Shown: one piece after another, positions 59,333 to 64,000 of the stretch
How positions within the stretch are numbered: the first letter of the stretch is position 1
Layout of the letters: each line of letters starts with the position of its first letter
Assembly (NCBI GenBank): GCA_963920525.1
Contig: OY986435.1
Span: forward strand, 298,156,708-298,220,707
Length of the DNA stretch: 64,000 nt
Reading direction: 5' to 3'
Source: Dichetophora obliterata
Lineage: Eukaryota; Arthropoda; Insecta; Diptera; Sciomyzidae
Notes under the pieces: model-generated
What the model was told of the DNA's origin: nothing
Database searches by the model: none
Seen by the model: only the letters and a program-made list of their open reading frames with translations
Translations under genes and position numbers: made by a program

Positions 59333-60281
59333 CATAGTTGACAACTCTGAATATAAAATGCCGCAGTGGTGAAAATAAAAAGCCACTGACAAATACAACA
59401 AGTGTGAAAATTGTTAAGCTTTGTTTGACGATATGTAATAAAATAAGAGCATGCATGTAACTATTTGAATGTTCAACATATTCCTTTATCAAAACTTAAA
59501 GATTAAAATGTTAAAACACTCAATCCATACACTATTTTTCTTGTTTGCAAACGAAGTTTCAGCAGAAAAAAGCAGAAAAAGAAGAAGATCGTTCCATTTT
59601 TAATCCTCACCATGTATAGTGGAGTTTTGAGTAAAAGCAAATTTTTCAAAAATGTTGACAAATACGACTACTGAAGAAATTGCCAAACTTTAAAGCATAT
59701 ATAGACCAAAATAAAGCGAATTAATAATAAGTTTTGGTTGCAAACATCTTATTGCAACCTAACTTAAGTATTTATATACTAACAAACAGATTATATGCAT
59801 TAATTTCAGGAGTTGCCAAGTGATTTCTTTGTGAGCTTGCGGCCGAATGACGAATTCCTTGGAAAAATACGATAATGCAAACAAATGATTTACCCTCTAC
59901 CAAAATCGTTCAACGCGCCTAAAGAAGTTTTCACTTCAAAAATTGAAAAAAAAACGAAAAACAGCATTATCTTTAATGCTATAGCAAAACTTTAAAATTT
60001 TTTGATGCAGATTTGAAGAGCCTTTTCCGGCCTTTGATAGTTTAATTTTTTTTACAACTATTCTACCTGCCAATATATTTAAGAAAAAAAATGTTTTTTG
60101 GAGGTTTTTGCAAAATGTTTTAGCTCTCTGGTGCCTGTCGTTGCAGCCAACATATTTTGGAAACCGTAATAAAAAGACCAAAGTTAATTTTTAGAAGGGT
60201 AAAAATTGAACTTTTTTCCATTTGAATAAAAAAATGTACATTTAAATCCCCCCCCCATGGGTAGATCCTGGCTACGGCCCT
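59333..60281. other. Right part of the presumed outer hAT element
   Basis: No dimerisation domain or other coding signal found; a nine-C run at 60,248-60,256 precedes the terminal CCATGGGTAGATCCTGGC. Confidence 0.35.
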
Positions 60282-60282
60282 G

Positions 60283-60909
60283 TGCTGTTGTATTATATTA
60301 TTTCACTAGACAGACATCTCCCACTTTATTTTTGTTAGATAATTTAAAGACACCCTGCCAATGTTTTAAACAAAGACCTGGACGTCTTTCTCGAAGTATG
60401 ATTACGGAAATCTAATGAACAATTACTATATAACGTTTATGTTGCAAAGTAAACACCTTCTTAAGGCTTCTAGTTACGAGTTAATATTTTATATTTTATT
60501 TACTTTCATAAGAATTTCCCCACAACACGATTAAGAATTTTAATAGCTGTGTGAATTTTCCAAAAACTGGTCTTTAATACAATTATCAGATAAGGAATTT
60601 ATCTTAACCTTAGTCCTACCTTTTTTTTCTTTTTGGATTCTCCCGGAGGTATGAATCTTCCAAAGATACGTATACCCGACGTATACGCATGCACGATTTA
60701 CATTCTAGATCCTGCCCGGATCAGCCGGGACAGACAGAATGCACCTACGTACAAAACATACCCCTATTGGCAATTAGGGTTTTCCACTAAGCACATTAAT
60801 TGGCTTTTCAGCGGAATTTAAAAATTTAATATATAACAAACGCGTATTAAAGTATATTTAATTCTATATAAATAAGCAACATCGAATTAAATTAGAGTGA
60901 TGACTATTA
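60283..60909. other. Spacer with an unexplained GC-richer open patch
   Basis: At 60,633-60,821 a plus-strand frame reads MDSPGGMNLPKIRIPDVYAC then TIYILDPARISRDRQNAPTY. The composition departs from the AT-rich surroundings, but no family is recognised, no splice context is clear, and a chance frame cannot be excluded. Confidence 0.3.
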
Positions 60910-62300
60910 TAAAAAAATTTAGAGCTGAGATGAGATATTCCGAATTAATCTCGCCATGAAGTAATTTATACAGAAACATGACATTAAGCATCATTCTTCT
61001 GCTTCTTAGGGAAGGTAGTAAAATCATTTTAAGGCGTATTTCATACGAAGGAAGCATAATTTTGGGGTTCCAACGACTATGACGTAAAGCAAAAAGTAAA
61101 AACTGTTTTGAACGGATTCTATGTCGTCGATGTAGACATTATATTGTGGGTTCCATGTAACTGATGCATATTCAAGAATTGGCCTTACCAGAGAGGTATA
61201 TAATAATTTAGTAGTAAAGGGATCACTGAATTCTTTAGCCCATCTTTTAATGAAACCAAGAACTCCTTTTGTCTTATTTATCACCATATTAACGTGGAGA
61301 TTGAAGCGAAGTTTTGAATCCATAATAACACCAAGATCGAGAAAACTGGAAACTATTTCTAAGTTAGTGTTATTTATTGTGTAATTTATGTTTTTAGCAG
61401 ATCTTCGCGAGAATGTCGTTTGCTTACATTTCTTAAGTTGAGATTTAATATATTTAAGCTACACCAGTCCACAAGTCTATTTAGATCAGATTGTAAAAGA
61501 TGTCGTTCTTCGGGCGATTTGTAACAAAGAAAAAGTTTCACGTCGTCAGCGTACATTAAGACGTTACAGTGTTTTATTACCTAAGGAAGATCATTAATGA
61601 ACAGGAAAAACAAAACCGGTCCAAGATGACTGCCCTGGGGAACTCCAGAAGTGACCGAAATACTTTTTGAAAGAGAATTCTTATATAAAACCTTTTGAGT
61701 ACGTCTAGATAAATTCGAATTTATCTAATTTAATAATGTGTCAGGAAACCCAATAAGGTGGAGTTTTTCAAAAGAAAATTATGATTAACACTGTCGAAAG
61801 CTTTGCTAAAGTCCGTATAAATAACATCAGTCTGCAGTCCCAAAGTAAAACCATTTATAACACGCGTAGTAAACTCTAAGAGGTTTGTTGTAGTGGACTT
61901 ACCCTTCAGAAAACCATGTTAAAAGACAGAAATGGTGGAAGACACGGAGTGGGTTAATAAACTTAGGGATTGCACTTAATTTTGCAATTCCTCGATAGTT
62001 AGAAACATCTATCTTGGAGCCAGATTTATGAAGGGGTATAATACAAGAATCCTTCCATATAATAGGATAATAACCACTATGCAAGGAAATATTAAAAATG
62101 TTTGCAAGAGGAGTACACAGGTTTGTTGCACATTGCTTTAAAAAACAGCTTGGAATTTTATCAGGGCTGGTCGTAAGAAAAGATTTTACTTGTCGAAGAT
62201 AACACATAACTATATTTGGGTCTATTACAGAAGTTTCAAAAGAGTTAACTGGCGGGAGAAAAGGATACACCGTGCTAGTATTAAATGGTATAGTATTAAA
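60910..62300 (-). pseudogene. Jockey/CR1-type reverse transcriptase fragment
   Basis: On the minus strand the complete RT order is visible in broken frames: SFLTTSPDKIPSCFLKQCAT and DSCIIPLHKSGSKIDVSNYR (62,130-62,000), VIYTDFSKAFDSVNH (61,832-61,786, motif A), SGVPQGSHLGPVLFFLFI (about 61,645, motif B), MYADDVKLFLCYKS (YADD at 61,542-61,553), then DSKLRFNLHVNMVINKTKGV and LVRPILEYASVTWNPQYN, ending with MMLNVMFLYKLLHGEINSEY near 60,940. These are the hallmarks of Jockey/CR1-type RTs, where the final block is the C-terminal region. Stops and shifts inactivate it. The endonuclease is missing, so the copy is 5' truncated near 62,300. Confidence 0.9.
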
Positions 62301-62749
62301 TACCTTAATGAAGAAAATTAAATATTTATTTTTTTACATCAAAATTTTTCTTAACCGTTCAATTTCGGAAGCCGAGCTTACATGACTTTTATTTTATGAC
62401 AATTGTGAACCAAAATCATTTAGTTTGAGTATCTGATTAATGTATAAGAGTAATTATTTTCCAAACCGCACGAATTTTGCAAAAAATTAAGATCTGACTT
62501 TTTGAAATCGTCTGAAAATTTGTTAAGGTTTTCTTTACGTAAAATAAGCTTTACTCGGAACTTTACTTTACTAGCTTTATTTTTTTTAAGAAATACCGTT
62601 TTGTCAAAATAGTGAAAAATTTAAAAATTTTGTCGTGTCTGTGTAACTTAAATAGCTATAATATCTTGGGTTTTGGTGCACCGATTTAGTTTATTTTCTG
62701 CTCATTGAATAGATAAATTGTTTTACTTTAATTTACATAAAAATATATG
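62301..62749. other. Gene-free stretch
   Basis: AT-rich sequence with no recognised feature. Confidence 0.4.
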
Positions 62750-63003
62750 TCTGTGGCGTTTAAAAAAACATCTTGGACTATCGTCGACTGCAGGCAGATC
62801 TGATTTATTGATGAAGCTGTATTTTACGCATAATGCATTATAACTATACAAAATCTGTAGCTTCTAGCATGACCGTAGCCGAAGTTATGGTCCAAAAACA
62901 AAACACTCTTTCATCCCTTTAACCCTTCGGTTGAAAACTTTAAAGCATTATTTCTCGTTACATGATTTTTACACTTAAGATGTTAATATAAAACGCCACA
63001 GAT
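62750..63003. mobile_element. Small TIR element sharing a core with the 24-26 kb element
   Basis: TCTGTGGCGTTTAAAA and inverted TCTGTGGCGTTTTATA bound about 254 bp. The core (62,795-62,925: GCAGATCTGATTTATTGATG, TAGCATGACCGTAGCCGAAG) aligns with 25,612-25,745 of the 10-bp-TSD element (ACAGATCTGAATTATTGATG, TAGCATGACCTTAGCCAAAG) at roughly four of five positions. Confidence 0.6.
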
Positions 63004-63186
63004 ATAGAGTGATGTGCAAAGAAATAGGGGCACCTGTGTTTTTATATTGAAAGCTGCATGAATTATATTCAAGGTCCTCCAGATGTAGAATTAATTCCCT
63101 CGGTTGGTGATTCCACAGTTAGATTTTTACGGGAAGATCCACAACTATATATATAGCAATATTTAAACTGTTTTGAGAATAGACAT
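63004..63186. other. Spacer, possibly upstream part of an RT fragment
   Basis: No recognisable motif; directly precedes the RT patch. Confidence 0.3.
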
Positions 63187-63297
63187 CAATGTGGCGTTAT
63201 ATTCACTGATTTTTTAAAAGCATTTAACAAAGTTCATCATTACTTACTCTTAAATAAACTTAATTTAATTGGATTTCACTCTAATTTATTCGAATAA
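63187..63297 (+). pseudogene. Reverse transcriptase motif-A fragment (non-LTR)
   Basis: QCGVIFTDFLKAFNKVHHYL then LLNKLNLIGFHSNLFE and a stop. The core (F/Y)TDF-x-KAF(N/D)-x-VHH followed by LL-x-KL-x-x-(I/L)GF is motif A of Jockey/CR1-type RTs; the second conserved Asp is Asn here. Orientation is opposite to the 61-62 kb fragment. Very short remnant. Confidence 0.75.
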
Positions 63298-63300
63298 ACA

Positions 63301-63501
63301 ATAGTGGTATTCAATAAACGCCGTATTGGCGACGTAAGCAGCGTATCTGCCGTAAGTTTACTGAAGCGTATTTTGCAACAACAAATTTGTACAGGAGTAA
63401 AAATACGTAGCTTACCACACAAATTCGTGGTGTAAACATCACGTATATTTCGTTAATGCAACCGTGGTTTTATAATATTTTTGACATTTAATAAACGAGC
63501 G
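63301..63501. other. Presumed 5' flank of the Myb/SANT-like gene
   Basis: Begins with TGGTATTCAATAAACGCCGT (63,305), similar to the segment at 30,874, and continues with repeated CGTA(T/A)GC(A/T)-like motifs (GACGTAAGCAGCGTATCTGC, CCGTAAGT, TACGTAGC). May be a transposon terminus or promoter region; no TATA box in good position was identified. Confidence 0.35.
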
Positions 63502-64000
63502 ATGGATTCTGTAAGTAAACTTGCAAATATTTGTTTATTAACTAAAATTTAAGAGTTAATTCGTATTATTTATGCTTTATTGATTATTAGGCCTATTACG
63601 GTTCACAACACAACAGTAATTTCCGTTTTTATTGTGTACATTGCTAATACTTAAAATAAGACACAGTAGTGTATTGCTGTGAACCGTAATAGGCCTTTAT
63701 ATTCTGTAAATTTAATTTGTCTTAGATGAATGGCAACGAGTCAAAGCGACGTCGGATCAACCCAACTCATAGATGGACAGAGAAGCAGACATCAAGTCTG
63801 CTTGACGAGGTTATCTCAGCCATTAAAGATGATCCTGAATTATTTGAGGTTCATCATAATTCTTTCAATAAAAATTTAGAATAAGAATAAAATAAGAAAA
63901 TTTTTATAGAAACCAACGTGTGCGAAGTTTTATACAAAACTAAAAGAAAAATGTTTCATCTTAAGCAACTTGGAGTGGTGCGTTATCAAATCGAAGATGC
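63502..64000 (+). CDS. Myb/SANT-like DNA-binding protein, 5' exons (partial, runs off window)
   Basis: Exon 1 (63,502-63,510) encodes MDS and ends at a consensus donor GTAAGT. Intron 1 (63,511-63,725) ends TTTGTCTTAG. Exon 2 (63,726-63,848) reads MNGNESKRRRINPTHRWTEK, QTSSLLDEVISAIKDDPELF, E. Intron 2 is 61 nt (63,849-63,909, GTTCAT...TTATAG). Exon 3 starts KPTCAKFYTKLKEKCFILSN, LEWCVIKSKM and leaves the window open. A basic KRRR patch, then WTEKQ-x-x-x-LL, then FEKPT-x-x-FY, then a V-x-x-K helix, is the pattern of Myb/SANT-like domains found in Harbinger accessory proteins and many insect nuclear proteins. Frame is retained across both introns (phase 0), with no stop. A start at 63,726 without exon 1 is an alternative. 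Whether host gene or transposon gene cannot be decided. Confidence 0.7.
63589..63696. mobile_element. Hairpin MITE within intron 1 of the Myb/SANT-like gene
   Basis: AGGCCTATTACGGTTCACA and its inverted copy TGTGAACCGTAATAGGCCT bound 108 bp that can fold as one hairpin. It lies wholly inside the inferred intron and leaves both splice sites untouched. GGCCTATT-like ends resemble Harbinger-type MITEs, but the flanks give no exact duplication. Confidence 0.7.

Larger units (their letters stand above)
54135..60282. mobile_element. Probable hAT/ZMYM-type element containing nested insertions
   Basis: The left terminus CAGAGCCATACCCAAGGGGG and the inverted right terminus CAGGGCCGTAGCCAGGATCT share the CAG(A/G)GCC(A/G)TA(C/G)CCA(A/G)G pattern, followed on each side by G-runs, which is the usual end of a widespread hAT group. 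Near the left end a TTF-type zinc finger of hAT transposases is encoded. The expected 8-bp duplication is not convincing (AACTGTTC left, TGCTGTTG right, five of eight alike), so the two ends may belong to different copies. Subtracting the 56,893-59,324 insertion leaves about 3.7 kb, a normal hAT size. Confidence 0.5.

Noticed and set aside
1..64000. CRISPR arrays, bacterial operons, attachment sites
   Set aside because: Introns, non-LTR retrotransposons and composition show a eukaryotic nuclear genome. No evenly spaced direct repeats with unique spacers exist; the one regular array is a simple hexamer.

Overview
This is eukaryotic, AT-rich, gene-poor DNA. It most resembles an intergenic (or very large intronic) block of an insect genome, probably a dipteran. 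The reasons are remnants of Jockey/R1/LOA-type non-LTR retrotransposons, hAT, P-like (THAP), PIF/Harbinger-like, piggyBac-like and Tc1/mariner-like DNA elements, very short introns (43-61 nt) in the few spliced coding remnants, and CAA/CA microsatellites. The species cannot be fixed from the sequence alone. No complete host gene was recognised. Almost every interpretable segment is a transposable element or its debris, often nested.

Layout, left to right. 0-10 kb: a non-LTR reverse-transcriptase (RT) tail (minus strand), a 267-bp palindrome, a foldback element, then a three-level nest (a foldback split by an 8-bp-TSD hAT-like element that itself holds a TAA-flanked Harbinger-like element), and a non-LTR RNase H fragment at 8.6-9.6 kb. 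13-18 kb: a TA-flanked element and a 1.7-kb repeat whose inverted sister lies at 44.4-45.9 kb. 18.3-19.7 kb: a P-like element with terminal inverted repeats (TIRs) of roughly 80-100 bp and a multi-exon THAP-domain coding remnant. 19.7-24 kb: palindromes and an R1/LOA-like RT fragment (minus). 24.2-26.0 kb: a 1,774-bp TIR element with a perfect 10-bp target duplication. 27.1-29.1 kb: an unidentified terminal-exon-like coding stretch, then a 1,368-bp array of 228 hexamers.

30-39 kb: a TA-flanked TIR element, tRNA-like (SINE-type) sequences, and several palindromic MITEs including one with TTAA duplications. 39.0-43.8 kb: a nearly full-length but dead Jockey-like element with 14-bp target duplications, gag zinc knuckles, endonuclease and RT. 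44-49 kb: the second copy of the 1.7-kb repeat, a hAT dimerisation-domain remnant, and a TIR-flanked element carrying a decayed member of a recurrent uncharacterised metazoan protein family. 54-60 kb: a probable 6-kb hAT/ZMYM-type element containing another hAT element with a perfect 8-bp duplication, itself containing two smaller nested elements. 61-63.3 kb: two more RT fragments and a MITE. The window ends inside a three-exon Myb/SANT-like gene (63.5 kb to the edge), the one coding unit that appears intact as far as it is visible.

The most rewarding items are the P-like THAP element, the TIR element at 47.25-48.87 kb with the recurrent protein, the Myb/SANT gene with a hairpin element in its first intron, the modular 24-26 kb element sharing a core with a MITE at 62.8 kb, the five-fold subrepeat of the 1.7-kb family, and the almost perfect hexamer array.
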